NCBI RefSeq assembly: GCF_018449695.1
Contig: NZ_JAAVUY010000003.1
Span: forward strand, 62,001 to 126,000
Length of the DNA: 64,000 bases
Direction: 5' to 3'
Origin: Bradyrhizobium sp. dw_411
GTDB lineage: Bacteria; Pseudomonadota; Alphaproteobacteria; Rhizobiales; Xanthobacteraceae
Part shown: piece by piece, positions 16,991 through 26,231 of the stretch
How positions within the stretch are numbered: the first letter of the stretch is position 1
Layout: every line of letters starts with the position of its first letter
The notes under the pieces: model-generated
Told to the model about the DNA's origin: nothing
The model's input: the letters and a program-made list of their open reading frames with translations, nothing else
The model's database searches: none
Position numbers and translations under genes: made by a program

Positions 16991-17611
16991 TCAGGCCAGT
17001 TCCTCCGCGATGGCCCGGCGAACCGTGTCTCGCTCGGACATTCGCTTGCGGTGATCGCTGACTTTCGGAAACCGTGCAGGATCAACCCCGTCTCCCTCCA
17101 GCCACTGCGCGACGGTGAACAAATACGGGTCGCAGATGGTGTAGGTCTCGCCCATCACCCAGGGACCCCGGAACATTTTATGCTCGATCAGATCGTAACA
17201 GGCCCCGACGGATTCCGGCACCTTGCGCTTCATGTCTTCTATGGATGTAGCGTCATAGGCCCAGCGATATCCACGCATGCGATGGGCGTGGGCCACGTGC
17301 AAGGTCGAGCACAGATAGCTGTTGAAGGCCTGCACCTCGGCGAACGCGAAGGGATCGTCCAGCGGCGCCAGTTGCGCCTCCGGAAAGCTCTGGGCAATGA
17401 AGGCGAGCATCGCCGGCGTTTCCGTCAGGATGCCCTGGTCGGTGATCATCGAGGGAACGCGCGCCTTGGGATTGATGGCGAGATAATCCGGCTTGAGCTG
17501 TTCTTCCTTGGCGAAGCTGATCCGTACGGTCGAATATTCGGCACCCGCTTCCTCCAGCGCGATGTGAGACGCCAGCGAGCAGGTATGGGCGGCATAGAAC
17601 AACGTGATCAT
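16991..17611 (-). CDS. Glutathione S-transferase
   Basis: The 206-residue protein has the two-domain GST layout. The thioredoxin-like N-terminal half carries a Cys at residue 11 (YAAHTCSLASHIAL), a placement seen in bacterial beta-class GSTs, and the glutathione-binding NPKARVPSM and ETPAML motifs at about 47-70. The C-terminal half is all-helical. It would conjugate or reduce an electrophile with glutathione in the cytoplasm; the substrate is unknown. It reads in the same direction as the upstream-lying hydrolase gene at 14946-16892 with a 98-base gap. Confidence 0.9.
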   Translation of the reverse strand: MITLFYAAHTCSLASHIALEEAGAEYSTVRISFAKEEQLKPDYLAINPKARVPSMITDQGILTETPAMLAFIAQSFPEAQLAPLDDPFAFAEVQAFNSYLCSTLHVAHAHRMRGYRWAYDATSIEDMKRKVPESVGACYDLIEHKMFRGPWVMGETYTICDPYLFTVAQWLEGDGVDPARFPKVSDHRKRMSERDTVRRAIAEELA

Positions 17612-17789
17612 CGTGAGCTTTCCCCGTGCAGTTACAGTCGCGTGCCGAATGCCTGGCGCAGCTTCAAAGGCCAGACTTGTTATAACATTGATAGCGTGAC
17701 GATGCGGATACGGCTAGCCTCTCGCGGCGATGCGCGATTCTTCGCGGCTGCCGGATGCTCGGGTTCGTGTCGCTCCTGATGGAAGTTTC

Positions 17790-19652
17790 ATGCCGAAACA
17801 GTTCACTGATCCCGAGGCGATTGCAGAGGATATCATCCGTGACGTCGGGACCAATCTGGTGGTTGGATTGCCGCTTGGTCTCGGCAAGGCCAACCACGTT
17901 ATCAATGCGCTCTACGCGCGCGCCGCGGCCGACCGCGCCATCAACCTGACGTTCTTTTCGGCGTTGACGCTGGAAAAGCCGAAGCCGTCGAACCTGCTGG
18001 AGCGGCGCTTCATCGCGCCCGTGATCGAGCGGCTGTTCGGCAATTATCCAGATCTGGCGTATGCCGGCGCGCTGCATGCGGGTGCGTTGCCGCCAAATAT
18101 AAAGGTGATCGAATTTTTCTTTCTGGCTGGCAGGTGGCTGCACGTGCCGTTCGCGCAGCAGCATTATATCTCCGCCAACTACACCCATGCTTCGTCCTAT
18201 CTACTGGCGCGCGGACTTAACGTGGTCACGCAACTGGTGGCCAAGCGCATTGTCGATGGCGTGCCGCGCTATAGTCTCAGCTGCAACACCGACACCACAC
18301 TCGACATCCTGCGCGCCCGCGCCGAGGGCCGTGCATCGTTCAAACTGATCGGTCAAGTCAATGCCGAGCTGCCATTCATGCCTGGTGCCGGCGATCTGCC
18401 GGCGGAAGAATTCAGCGCGATACTGGATAGTCCCGCAACCGAGTTTCCATTGTTCGCGCCGCCGTCCGAGCCGATCACCGATACCAAATATGCGATCGGT
18501 CTTCACGCCGCCGGCCTGGTGCGCGACGGCGGCACGCTGCAGATCGGTATCGGACAGATCGGCGATGCGCTGGCGCAGGGCTTGATCGTTCGCCATCGTA
18601 ACCCCGCGCAATTCGAGGCAACCGTCAGGCGGCTGACGCCGGCTGCCGCGCAGTTGGCGGCGGTGGAAACCGGCGCGTTCGAAAAAGGACTCTACGGCGT
18701 CAGCGAGATGCTGTTCGAGGCATTTTTGGCGCTGATCGACGCTGGCATTCTCAAGCGCGACGTCGATGGCGTGGTACTGCACGGCGCGTTTTTCCTGGGA
18801 CCGAAATCGTTCTATCGCGCGCTGCGCGACATGACGCCCGAGCAGCTCGCGCGGATCCAGATGACGCCGGTGTCATTCACCAATGAGCTGTACGGCGACG
18901 AGGATACGAAGCGGCGCGCCCGGGTCGATGCCCGCTTCGTCAATAATGCGATGATGGCGACGCTGATGGGGGCTGTGGTTTCCGACGGCCTCGAAGACGG
19001 GCAGGTCGTCAGCGGCGTCGGCGGCCAGTATAATTTCGTGGCACAGGCCTTTGCCTTGCAGGGCGCGCGTTCGGTCCTCACGCTCGAGGCGACCAGGCCG
19101 GCGGGCGCAAAAACGCAATCGAACATTCGCTGGAGCTACGGCCACGAGACTATCCCGCGGCACCTGCGCGATGTCATTGTCACCGAATATGGCGTCGCCG
19201 ATCTCAGGGGAAAATCCGACGCCGATGTAATCGCGGCGATGCTGCAGGTCACGGATTCCCGCTTTCAAGGCGAGTTGGCCCGGCAGGCCACGGATGCCGG
19301 CAAGCTCCCCCGGAATTTCGAGATTCCTGCCGCCTATCGTGAAAATCATCCGGACCGGATTGCCAGTGCGTTGAAGCCGGCCCGCCAGGCCGGTTTACTG
19401 CCGTCATTTCCGTTCGGCAGCGACTTCACCGGCGCCGAGGAGCGGTTGATCCCGGCTTTGCAACTTCTGCAGGAGGCGCAGCGTTCGCCGCAGCACCTGC
19501 CCGGATTGTTGTGGCAGGGTTTTACACGCCGCCCTGATGCAGCCGACCAGGAATGTCTCGCGCGGCTCGGCCTTGATCGACCCAAGACATTTTCCGAACG
19601 CGCCTACCGTGCGTTAGTAAGTGCGGCACTAGTGAAAAGCCGCGAAGCCTGA
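17790..19652 (+). CDS. Acetyl-CoA hydrolase/transferase family protein
   Basis: The 620-residue protein belongs to the acetyl-CoA hydrolase/CoA-transferase family, with an N-terminal half containing GLPLGLGKANHVINAL and a C-terminal half with NAMMATLMGAVVSDG, VVSGVGGQYNF and VTEYGVADLRGKSD, the conserved block around the active-site region. It would transfer CoA between short-chain acids or hydrolyse acyl-CoA in the cytoplasm. I start at the ATG at 17790 (GGA upstream); an in-frame ATG 60 bases earlier adds residues unlike the family. It is convergent with the enoyl-CoA hydratase gene. The length exceeds the ~500 residues of simple members, mainly in the C-terminal tail. Confidence 0.85.
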   Translation: MPKQFTDPEAIAEDIIRDVGTNLVVGLPLGLGKANHVINALYARAAADRAINLTFFSALTLEKPKPSNLLERRFIAPVIERLFGNYPDLAYAGALHAGALPPNIKVIEFFFLAGRWLHVPFAQQHYISANYTHASSYLLARGLNVVTQLVAKRIVDGVPRYSLSCNTDTTLDILRARAEGRASFKLIGQVNAELPFMPGAGDLPAEEFSAILDSPATEFPLFAPPSEPITDTKYAIGLHAAGLVRDGGTLQIGIGQIGDALAQGLIVRHRNPAQFEATVRRLTPAAAQLAAVETGAFEKGLYGVSEMLFEAFLALIDAGILKRDVDGVVLHGAFFLGPKSFYRALRDMTPEQLARIQMTPVSFTNELYGDEDTKRRARVDARFVNNAMMATLMGAVVSDGLEDGQVVSGVGGQYNFVAQAFALQGARSVLTLEATRPAGAKTQSNIRWSYGHETIPRHLRDVIVTEYGVADLRGKSDADVIAAMLQVTDSRFQGELARQATDAGKLPRNFEIPAAYRENHPDRIASALKPARQAGLLPSFPFGSDFTGAEERLIPALQLLQEAQRSPQHLPGLLWQGFTRRPDAADQECLARLGLDRPKTFSERAYRALVSAALVKSREA

Positions 19653-19688
19653 GACATCCGCGATAGGTCGCTACCTGGCGATTGCGCG

Positions 19689-20468
19689 TTACCGGTTCTT
19701 GTTCACCGGCTTGCGCTTTTCGATGAACGCGGCCATGCCCTCGGCGCGATCTTCCAGTGCGAAGGTGGAGTGAAACAGGTCGCGCTCCACATTGAGTCCC
19801 TCGGCCAACGGCGTTTCGAATGCGCGTTTGATGGCGCTCTTGGCCATTTCGGCCGCAGGACGCGACATCGAGGCGATTTTCTCCGCCGCCGCCAGCGCTT
19901 CTTCCATCAATTTGTCCGCGGGCACGATGCGGCTGACGAGACCCGCGCGCTCAGCCTCGGCGGCATCCATCATCCGCCCCGTGAGACACAGATCCATCGC
20001 CTTGGATTTGCCGATCGCGCGGGTCAGCCGCTGGGTTCCGCCGAGGCCGGGAATGGTGCCGAGCGTAATTTCAGGCTGACCGAATTTCGCGGTGTCCGCG
20101 GCAATGATGATGTCGCACATCATCGCCAGTTCGCAGCCGCCACCGAGGGCATAGCCGCTGACGGCAGCGATGGTCGGCTTGCGACAGTCGGCGACGCGGT
20201 AACCGCCAATCGCGATGAAATCGCCGGAAAACATGTCGATGAAGGTTTTTGGCTGCATTTCCCTGATGTCGGCGCCGGCCGCGAATGCTTTTTCGCTACC
20301 GGTCACCAGGATGCAGCCGATGGCGTCGTCGGCTTCGAGCGCATCGACCGCAACGGCGATTTCGCGAAACACGCCGAAAGACAGCGCATTGAGCATCTTC
20401 GGGCGGTTGAGCGTGATGATGCCGACCGCGCCTTTGCTCTCGACAATGATGTGTTCAAACGTGCTCAT
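19689..20468 (-). CDS. Enoyl-CoA hydratase (crotonase family)
   Basis: The 259-residue protein is a canonical crotonase. AAGADIREM (~residues 64-72) forms the oxyanion region, and both catalytic glutamates are present, in [11 protein letters not shown] and [12 protein letters not shown]. It hydrates 2-enoyl-CoA thioesters in beta-oxidation. The start at 20468 is preceded by GGGTGG and gives the usual N-terminus; the frame continues upstream to 20567 without similarity. It reads alone. Confidence 0.93.
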   Translation of the reverse strand: MSTFEHIIVESKGAVGIITLNRPKMLNALSFGVFREIAVAVDALEADDAIGCILVTGSEKAFAAGADIREMQPKTFIDMFSGDFIAIGGYRVADCRKPTIAAVSGYALGGGCELAMMCDIIIAADTAKFGQPEITLGTIPGLGGTQRLTRAIGKSKAMDLCLTGRMMDAAEAERAGLVSRIVPADKLMEEALAAAEKIASMSRPAAEMAKSAIKRAFETPLAEGLNVERDLFHSTFALEDRAEGMAAFIEKRKPVNKNR

Positions 20469-20590
20469 GGTCCACCCCGCTTGCTGGATTGCGCAGGCAA
20501 TGTGCCCGCTGCCGGGATGGGCTTCAAGTGGGCCAAGCCAGTTAAGGCAAGCCCGGCCCCGGAACAATAATGTCCGGAGCCCGAGACAGT

Positions 20591-21280
20591 TTACGCCATG
20601 AACATGCGGGCCGCAGAGGCCATCGTCAGCAGCGCCCCGAACCCGATGAAGATTTTCCCGATCAGGGAGGTCTGGTCCCAGGTCGAGCCATCATTGCCGC
20701 TGCTGCTGGCCAATACCGGTGCTGCGGCCGGAGTGTCCGCCGAGGCCATCACGAGGGCGGGCGGACTGCCTTCATGCAGCGCGCGATCGACGTCGTTGAG
20801 CTGATCGGCCGCGACCACCTGGGTATCGACGGTAGTCTGGGGATTGGTCGAATTGGCCGGCCTGGTCTGAAGAATTTCGTTGGCCCGTGCGGACATCGCC
20901 TTGGCATTGCCGCCCGGCACATCAGTCGTGGCTAGCTGGGTCGAGGCCATTTGCGCATTGGCGTTGGCTACCGTCGGCGATATCGCGGATGAAGTGTCGC
21001 TGCCGTCAGCGGTGACATCGCTCGGCAAATCTTTTTTGTCCAAATCTGTTTTGTCGGCGGATTTCTGCGCCGGCTTGCTGGATGTATGATGGGCGTAGCT
21101 CTTCCCGTGGCGAGCGCTGTGTTTGGCGTATTTGCTGAGCACAACGGGTGCCGAATTTTCCGGCTTCGCGCTTGCGGTCGTATTGTCAGTGCCCGTGGCG
21201 GCTCGCGAAGGGCCCGCGAGGCACACAAAAATTCCCGTTGCTAGTATCAATGCCGAGCGCCCGGTGGCTTTGATCATCAT
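20591..21280 (-). CDS. Hypothetical exported protein with C-terminal membrane segment
   Basis: I do not recognise this 229-residue protein. It has a signal peptide ([20 protein letters not shown]), a long low-complexity middle rich in Ala, Ser, Thr, Lys and Asp, and a C-terminal hydrophobic stretch ([23 protein letters not shown]), so it probably sits in the envelope with the middle in the periplasm. No catalytic motif is visible. It is divergent from the ECF sigma gene at 21632, which may place it under related stress control, but no matching promoter was seen on its strand. Confidence 0.7.
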   Translation of the reverse strand: MMIKATGRSALILATGIFVCLAGPSRAATGTDNTTASAKPENSAPVVLSKYAKHSARHGKSYAHHTSSKPAQKSADKTDLDKKDLPSDVTADGSDTSSAISPTVANANAQMASTQLATTDVPGGNAKAMSARANEILQTRPANSTNPQTTVDTQVVAADQLNDVDRALHEGSPPALVMASADTPAAAPVLASSSGNDGSTWDQTSLIGKIFIGFGALLTMASAARMFMA

Positions 21281-21587
21281 GTGGCAATCTCCCCATGTGC
21301 CAGTCCCGGAGCGAAATGAGACCCCGGGGCGTGTTCACAGCGGGGCAAAAAAAGGGAATCTTCGGGCGAGTCCGGGCGAAAAGGGGGCAACCGCGTCGCG
21401 CTGGGTGCGCCGTTTACGATCGCGGCTCCACGAAATCGCTGGGGAAATATCGGGCGGGTGCCACCCAGACCGATCGATGTTATGAGCCTTGCGGAGAAAG
21501 ATCTGCCGTTGCGATTCCCGATCGAGGGACGCCAACCGATGCTTGCGGAAAGCGTCAATCACGACTTCGTGATCGATATGGAGTGGC
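21281..21587. other. Intergenic region between hypothetical gene and ECF sigma gene
   Basis: About 310 bases with no convincing gene; reading frames across it are short and have poor coding character. The only element I can support is the candidate sigma-factor promoter at its right end. Confidence 0.6.
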
Positions 21588-21612
21588 GTAACAAATTGAA
21601 AGATCGACCGAA
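21588..21612 (+). promoter_or_regulatory. Candidate EcfF/SigF-type autoregulated promoter
   Basis: GTAACA (21588-21593) and CGAA (21609-21612) are separated by 15 bases, close to the GTAACC-N16-CGAA pattern reported for SigF-type promoters with NrsF anti-sigma factors. A start of transcription near 21619 would leave only a short leader before the GTG at 21632. Confidence 0.45.
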
Positions 21613-21631
21613 TTGAGATGTGGGAGCGCGC

Positions 21632-22177
21632 GTGCGCGAAACTGAAGATGAATGGACCGGCCTGATGCGGCTGGCCATGTCAGGGGATGGTGCGGCGTAT
21701 CACCGTCTGCTCAAGGCCGTCACGCCGGTATTGAGGGCGGGTGCACGGCGTGGGCTCGTACGGGCCGGACAACCGGCGGATCAATCCGAGGATATTGTGC
21801 AGGACATTTTGTTGGCGGTGCATCTGAAGCGGCATACCTGGGACGCGAACGCGCCGTTCGCGCCCTGGCTGTTTGCGATTGCCCGCAACAAACTGATCGA
21901 CGCGCTGCGCCGGCGCGGCCGCCGGGTTTTCGTCAATATCGACGATTTCGCTGAAACCATCCCGAGCGAATCCGCCGCCGAGACGGCGCCTGCGAGCGAG
22001 ATCGCTGCCCAGCTCCAGTCCCTTCCTGCGCGCCAGCGCGACGTATTGCAGTCGATTGCGGTCGATAGCGCGTCGATCAAGGAGACAGCCGCGAAATTCG
22101 CGATGACCGAAGGTGCGGTGCGGGTCGCCCTGCATCGCGGGCTCGCCAGCCTCACCGCCAAATTGCGGGAGCCATGA
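21632..22177 (+). CDS. ecfF: ECF sigma factor, EcfF/SigF type
   Basis: The 181-residue protein has sigma-70 region 2 (residues ~10-80, including ADQSEDIVQDILLAVHLKRHTW and the FAPWLFAIARNKLIDALRRR DNA-melting/-10 part) and region 4 (~120-178, LQSLPARQRDVLQSI then a helix-turn-helix with ETAAKFAMTEGAVRVALHRGL). It directs RNA polymerase to stress promoters. I prefer the GTG at 21632, which has GGGAG five bases upstream, over the GTG at 21620. Its partner is the DUF1109/NrsF-type membrane protein two bases downstream, the arrangement described for B. japonicum EcfF-OsrA, which responds to reactive oxygen or chlorine species. Confidence 0.82.
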   Translation: MRETEDEWTGLMRLAMSGDGAAYHRLLKAVTPVLRAGARRGLVRAGQPADQSEDIVQDILLAVHLKRHTWDANAPFAPWLFAIARNKLIDALRRRGRRVFVNIDDFAETIPSESAAETAPASEIAAQLQSLPARQRDVLQSIAVDSASIKETAAKFAMTEGAVRVALHRGLASLTAKLREP

Positions 22178-22179
22178 GC

Positions 22180-22818
22180 ATGGAAACCGAACAGCTTATT
22201 CGAACGCTCGCCGCCGATAATGCGCACCGCGCACGCCCTGTCGGATTGGTGCTGATGCTGGCGCTGTTGTCGGCGGCGCCGATTTCGCTGGCGATGTTCT
22301 TCGTTATCCTGGGGATGCGGCCGGACGTCATGACGGCGATGCATAACCCGTTTTTCGACATGAAGTTCGTGGTGACGCTGGCGCTGGCGATTTCAGCCAT
22401 CGCCGTCAGCCTGCATTTGTCTCGGCCGGAAGCCTCGCTGCGAGGCTGGGGCTGGTTACTGCTGATTCCGGCCGGAATTCTCGCGCTGGAGATCGGAGGC
22501 GAGATGATGATGCCGCAGCGCTTGCCAATGATGACGCGCCTGATCGGCAACAATTCGCGGGTTTGCATGACGGCTATTCCGCTGCTGTCGCTGCCGCTAT
22601 TGGCGGCCGCACTGGTCGGTCTGCGTCGCGGCGCGCCGACCCGGCCTGCGGTCGCCGGCGCCATCGCCGGAATGCTGTCGGCGGGACTGGCCGCAACATT
22701 GTATGCGTCGCACTGTACCGACGATTCACCGCTGTTCGTGGCGACTTGGTACACGATCGCCACCGCGCTGATGGCCACCCTCGGCGGGCTGGTGGGATCG
22801 AGGGTGCTTCGTTTTTAG
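22180..22818 (+). CDS. osrA: DUF1109/NrsF family membrane anti-sigma factor (OsrA-like)
   Basis: The 212-residue protein has a short cytoplasmic N-terminus followed by six hydrophobic segments, matching the NrsF/DUF1109 anti-sigma family. With the ATG at 22180 (GGGAG eight bases upstream; an ATG at 22174 is too close to it) its two isolated cysteines fall at 129 (NNSRVCMTA) and 179 (LYASHCTDD). Two conserved cysteines at these positions are, as I recall, the ones required for redox sensing by OsrA of B. japonicum. It should hold the preceding sigma factor at the membrane until oxidation. It is convergent with the DUF2336 gene. Confidence 0.82.
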   Translation: METEQLIRTLAADNAHRARPVGLVLMLALLSAAPISLAMFFVILGMRPDVMTAMHNPFFDMKFVVTLALAISAIAVSLHLSRPEASLRGWGWLLLIPAGILALEIGGEMMMPQRLPMMTRLIGNNSRVCMTAIPLLSLPLLAAALVGLRRGAPTRPAVAGAIAGMLSAGLAATLYASHCTDDSPLFVATWYTIATALMATLGGLVGSRVLRF

Positions 22819-22855
22819 TGCCGGCGCTTTAGCCGCCGCTCAGGGCGTGGCCGAT

Positions 22856-23968
22856 TCAGGCCGCAGAAGGGGCGGACGTCTGTTGCATGCGATGGAAGCG
22901 AAGCACTTGCTGCGCGGTCGAAGGCCGCAGCCGTTCATAGGTCGCCTTGCAGGCGCCAAGATCGGACGGCTCATTTCCCGACAGCGCGTCGCGCATGTTG
23001 ATGATCGCCTTGACGGTTGACCACGACATCCCCGAGACCTTCGCCAGGATCATGACGCCTTCGGCGCGGGTTTCGACCATCATATTCTCGGCCACCAGCA
23101 CGCTTACATTGGCAAGTGCTGCGATGGCGGCGTTGGCTTCATCGAACTTGCCGGCTTCGGCAAACGAAGCGACCTGATGCTCGTCGAGCCTGCCGTCCTC
23201 GTACAATGATTTGATGAGCGCATGCGCGATGGCGGTTTCCTGGGTGATGGCCGAGGGCGCAGAGCGCGCCAGCCGTGTTGCCTCCCGTACCGCGGTGGAC
23301 ACCTCTCCTGCCAGCGGCGGGTTGGCGGCTTCGAGCCGCGCCCGCACCGCCACCGAAGCCTTTGCGAGCAGCTTCAGATACAGGTGCCGGGGAATTGTCG
23401 GGCGCAGGCCGATGCAGGTCGCGAGGTCGTCGTCTCCCTCGGCGCGGCTGACCAGCCGGGTGAAGCCGCGTTCGGAGAATTCCGCGCCGGGATTGTTGAC
23501 GGTGCTCTGGATCACCTCGTCATTGCCGCGCAGCACCAATACGTCGGTGACCGCGCCGCTCAATACCCGGCGCGTCGAAATCGCCATCAAATGCGCCTGG
23601 CTCTTGTTGCGCGCGGTCTCGATCAGCGCGTCATCGTCGAGCCGTTCGGATTTTGACAACACGGGAGCTGCGACCTCGATGAGATCGTCGAGCGCCAGCG
23701 CGCGAATGGTGAGCGGCGGGGCGCAGTCGATCGGAGCCAGCCGATTGGCGAGCAGCGCCTTGGCGGAGGTTTCGATGTGATGCATCAGGCACTGGAAGAC
23801 ATCGTCGAACAGATCGATCTGATCGTTCGAATAATCCACCGCACCGTTGATGAAAAGATCGGTGACCCGACGCAAGGTTTCGACCCGGCGTGCAACGGTG
23901 CCGTGCGCGAGCGTGGCCTGCAGCTCGTCAAGCAGGCCTTCGGAAGCGGGGAGGGATTTCGAACTCAT
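22856..23968 (-). CDS. DUF2336 domain-containing protein
   Basis: The 370-residue cytoplasmic protein matches the alphaproteobacterial DUF2336 family: helical, repeat-like, with RRVETLRRVTDLFINGA near the N-terminus, paired LARSAPSAITQE-like segments, and the C-terminal EGVMILAKVSGMSWSTVKAII block. Members resemble HEAT-type scaffolds but their role is not known; several sit near signalling genes. The longer frame running to 24814 is antisense to the next gene and is not real. The start at 23968 lies 71 bases past the diguanylate cyclase stop, so the two may be co-transcribed. Confidence 0.8.
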   Translation of the reverse strand: MSSKSLPASEGLLDELQATLAHGTVARRVETLRRVTDLFINGAVDYSNDQIDLFDDVFQCLMHHIETSAKALLANRLAPIDCAPPLTIRALALDDLIEVAAPVLSKSERLDDDALIETARNKSQAHLMAISTRRVLSGAVTDVLVLRGNDEVIQSTVNNPGAEFSERGFTRLVSRAEGDDDLATCIGLRPTIPRHLYLKLLAKASVAVRARLEAANPPLAGEVSTAVREATRLARSAPSAITQETAIAHALIKSLYEDGRLDEHQVASFAEAGKFDEANAAIAALANVSVLVAENMMVETRAEGVMILAKVSGMSWSTVKAIINMRDALSGNEPSDLGACKATYERLRPSTAQQVLRFHRMQQTSAPSAA

Positions 23969-24039
23969 GACTCTATCCTGGAGTGTTCGGACATACTGGC
24001 CGGCGACGTTTCTCGTCGACGGAAACGGAATTGGTTGGA

Positions 24040-25191
24040 TCAGACGCTGATGACGCGGTTGCGCCCCCGTGCCTTGGCTGCATAGAGCGCGCTGTCGGCG
24101 CGCGCGAGGAAGATGTCGGCGGTTTCGTCCGCTCGAAGCGTGGTGACGCCCGCGGAAAGCGTGACCTGCATGCCGGACGAGAACGCGCTCCAGTCCAGGT
24201 CGGCTATGATGGACCGCAGCCGATCGAGCAGGCGCATCGCGGTGTCGCAGGGTGTGTCGGGAAGCACCAGCAGGAATTCCTCGCCGCCGTAGCGGCCGAA
24301 CCTGTCGATGGTGCGGATGTTGGCGAACACCGTAATGGCGAATGTTCGCAGCACTTCGTCGCCGGTCGGATGGCCATAGGTGTCGTTGATGCGCTTGAAC
24401 CAGTCGAGATCGATCAGCGCGATCGAGCAGGGGACCTTGCTGCGCTGGCTGCGGATGATTTCGTCGTCCAGCATCCGCATGATGCAGCGGCGGTTGAACG
24501 AGCCGGTCAACTCGTCGAGTGCGGCGAGCTCTTCGATCCGCTTGTAGGCTTCCTTGAGCTCGATCCCGTTCTTGTAGAGCGTTTGACGCATCGTGCTGGA
24601 AAATATCCCGAGAAACATGCAACGCCCGATGGTCAGGACGAACACCGTCATCGTGGCGAAGCGTTCCAGATAGGTCTCGTGCGGCAGCGAGATCGGCTTG
24701 TCGGTCAACAGAAACAGCCACGCCAGGCCCAGCGCCATCGCGGTCCAGACCACGGCGGTCTGCAGCGGCGTCGAGCGCAGTGAGCTGAAGTTGAATACGA
24801 CGAACAGGGTGCAAAGAAACATCACGCCGACTTCGGGCGCGATGTAGGTGAACGCCAGCATGATCGCCATGCTGGCGACCGCTTGCGGCGCGATGAAGTA
24901 GTGATCCCTGAAGCGTTCGGTGAATCCGATTTCCGACAGCAGGATATAGGCTGCGACGGAGATCAGGCCGCAGACGGCGAATGCCGGGCCGATCATGACC
25001 GGTATAGTTCCGGCGTGGGCATAGACCAGCAGCACGCCGGCATCGATGACGTAGCTGACGCCGATCATGCTTTGGACCTGACGGCGCTGTCGCGCCCGGC
25101 GCAACAGCGTCTCTGCCGTCGGTTTGGTGGGACCTACGCCTTCCAGTTCGTCCGCAATTGGATTCAGGAAAGGCGACGCAGCGGTGCCCAT
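24040..25191 (-). CDS. Membrane diguanylate cyclase (GGDEF domain)
   Basis: The 383-residue protein has about six hydrophobic segments between residues 40 and 190, forming an N-terminal membrane sensor, a short coiled stretch (KNGIELKEAYKRIEELAAL), then a GGDEF domain. The active-site motif reads GGEEF at residues 302-306, a functional variant, so synthesis of cyclic di-GMP from two GTP is expected. The Asp of DLDWFKRINDTYGHPTGD and the ALYAAKARGRNRV end are also typical. No RxxD inhibitory site is obvious before GGEEF. The input ligand is unknown. Confidence 0.9.
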   Translation of the reverse strand: MGTAASPFLNPIADELEGVGPTKPTAETLLRRARQRRQVQSMIGVSYVIDAGVLLVYAHAGTIPVMIGPAFAVCGLISVAAYILLSEIGFTERFRDHYFIAPQAVASMAIMLAFTYIAPEVGVMFLCTLFVVFNFSSLRSTPLQTAVVWTAMALGLAWLFLLTDKPISLPHETYLERFATMTVFVLTIGRCMFLGIFSSTMRQTLYKNGIELKEAYKRIEELAALDELTGSFNRRCIMRMLDDEIIRSQRSKVPCSIALIDLDWFKRINDTYGHPTGDEVLRTFAITVFANIRTIDRFGRYGGEEFLLVLPDTPCDTAMRLLDRLRSIIADLDWSAFSSGMQVTLSAGVTTLRADETADIFLARADSALYAAKARGRNRVISV

Positions 25192-25617
25192 GATCTCGCC
25201 ATTGATGGAACTCAGCCCTAAAAATCTACGGGAGAAAGCCTTTAGGTTTGGTATCTTTCACGGTTGAATCCTGGTCGCCGAAGGCCGGCTTTGCCGTTGT
25301 TTTACGGGCGAAATTGGCCAGATCCGGGGGCGAGCCGGCATGCGCGAGCAGGCCTGGTATCGAGTAACCGGAGCGACGATCCAAGGCTGTTTTGCGCGCG
25401 AAGTCTTGGTAAGATCTGTCTTTGGTAAGGTCTGCGTGGGTAAGGTCTGCATCGCATGGCCGGGGAACGCGAAAAGTAGTGCCGTATTATGATACCGGAG
25501 TTTCGGGTTTGTTTGCCTTACCGCCCCAAAGGGCTGCCAAGCAGGGGCATTCTGTGCGCTAGATCACAGATCGAGCTGCGCGCTTGCGATAAATTCAAGA
25601 ATCTTGCCTTTCTGATC
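25192..25617. other. Intergenic region with a degenerate tandem repeat
   Basis: About 430 bases without a convincing gene. Three imperfect copies of GGTAAGRTCTGYNT lie in tandem at 25408-25453 (period 15-16). Short frames here on the minus strand have low-complexity translations and no ribosome site. Confidence 0.55.
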
Positions 25618-25642
25618 GAACCACCCGCCAGTCCCATCCGAC
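25618..25642 (+). promoter_or_regulatory. Candidate ECF-type promoter before sigma gene
   Basis: GAACC (25618-25622) and CGAC (25639-25642) are 16 bases apart, resembling the generic ECF pattern (GGAAC-N16/17-CGTC). It would start transcription just before the TTG at 25662 and allow autoregulation. Confidence 0.35.
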
Positions 25643-25661
25643 CAACCTTGCGAGACGGCCA

Positions 25662-26231
25662 TTGAGTGCGACACAGGCGGCTTCGGACGACGTCCTGATC
25701 GCTCGGATCGCTCAAGGCGACCGCCTCGCCATGCAGGTGCTGTACGGAAGGCACCACGTCAGGGTGTTTCGTTTCGGGCTTCGGGTCGTGCGAGACGAGC
25801 AGGTTGCGGAAGACCTCATCAGCGAGGTTTTTCTCGATGTATGGCGCCAGGCTGGCAAGTTTGAAGGCCGATCCGCCGTTTCCACCTGGCTGCTGGCGAT
25901 TACGCGTTTCAAGGCCCTGTCGGCGCTGCGCCGCAGGAAAGACGTTGAACTCGATGACGAGGCCGCCAACGCGATCGAGGATTCATCCGACGATCCGGAA
26001 GTCGCGGTGCAGAAAAAGGATACCAGTGACGCGTTGCGCAAGTGTCTGACCGCACTTTCGCCGGAACATCGGGAGATCGTCGATCTCGTCTACTACCACG
26101 AGAAGTCGGTGGAAGAGGTAGCTGAAATCGTTGGCATTCCGGAGAATACCGTGAAGACGCGCTTGTTCTATGCGCGCAAGAAACTGGCCGAACTGCTCAA
26201 GGCAGCCGGCGTGGAACGAGGTTGGCCATGA
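25662..26231 (+). CDS. ECF sigma factor linked to a subtilase
   Basis: The 189-residue protein contains sigma-70 region 2 (residues ~25-95, with EQVAEDLISEVFLDVWRQ and STWLLAITRFKALSALRRR) and region 4 (~125-182, LSPEHREIVDLVYYHEKS and a helix-turn-helix ending IPENTVKTRLFYARKKL). The track start is TTG at 25662; no ATG gives the complete region 2. Its stop overlaps the ATG of the anti-sigma gene (ATGA at 26228-26231), so the two are produced together. It probably activates its own operon, including the protease downstream. Confidence 0.87.
   Translation: MSATQAASDDVLIARIAQGDRLAMQVLYGRHHVRVFRFGLRVVRDEQVAEDLISEVFLDVWRQAGKFEGRSAVSTWLLAITRFKALSALRRRKDVELDDEAANAIEDSSDDPEVAVQKKDTSDALRKCLTALSPEHREIVDLVYYHEKSVEEVAEIVGIPENTVKTRLFYARKKLAELLKAAGVERGWP

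Noticed and set aside
23969..24814. N-terminal extension of the DUF2336 frame
   Set aside because: It overlaps the diguanylate cyclase in another frame; the ATG at 23968 gives the full DUF2336 family length.
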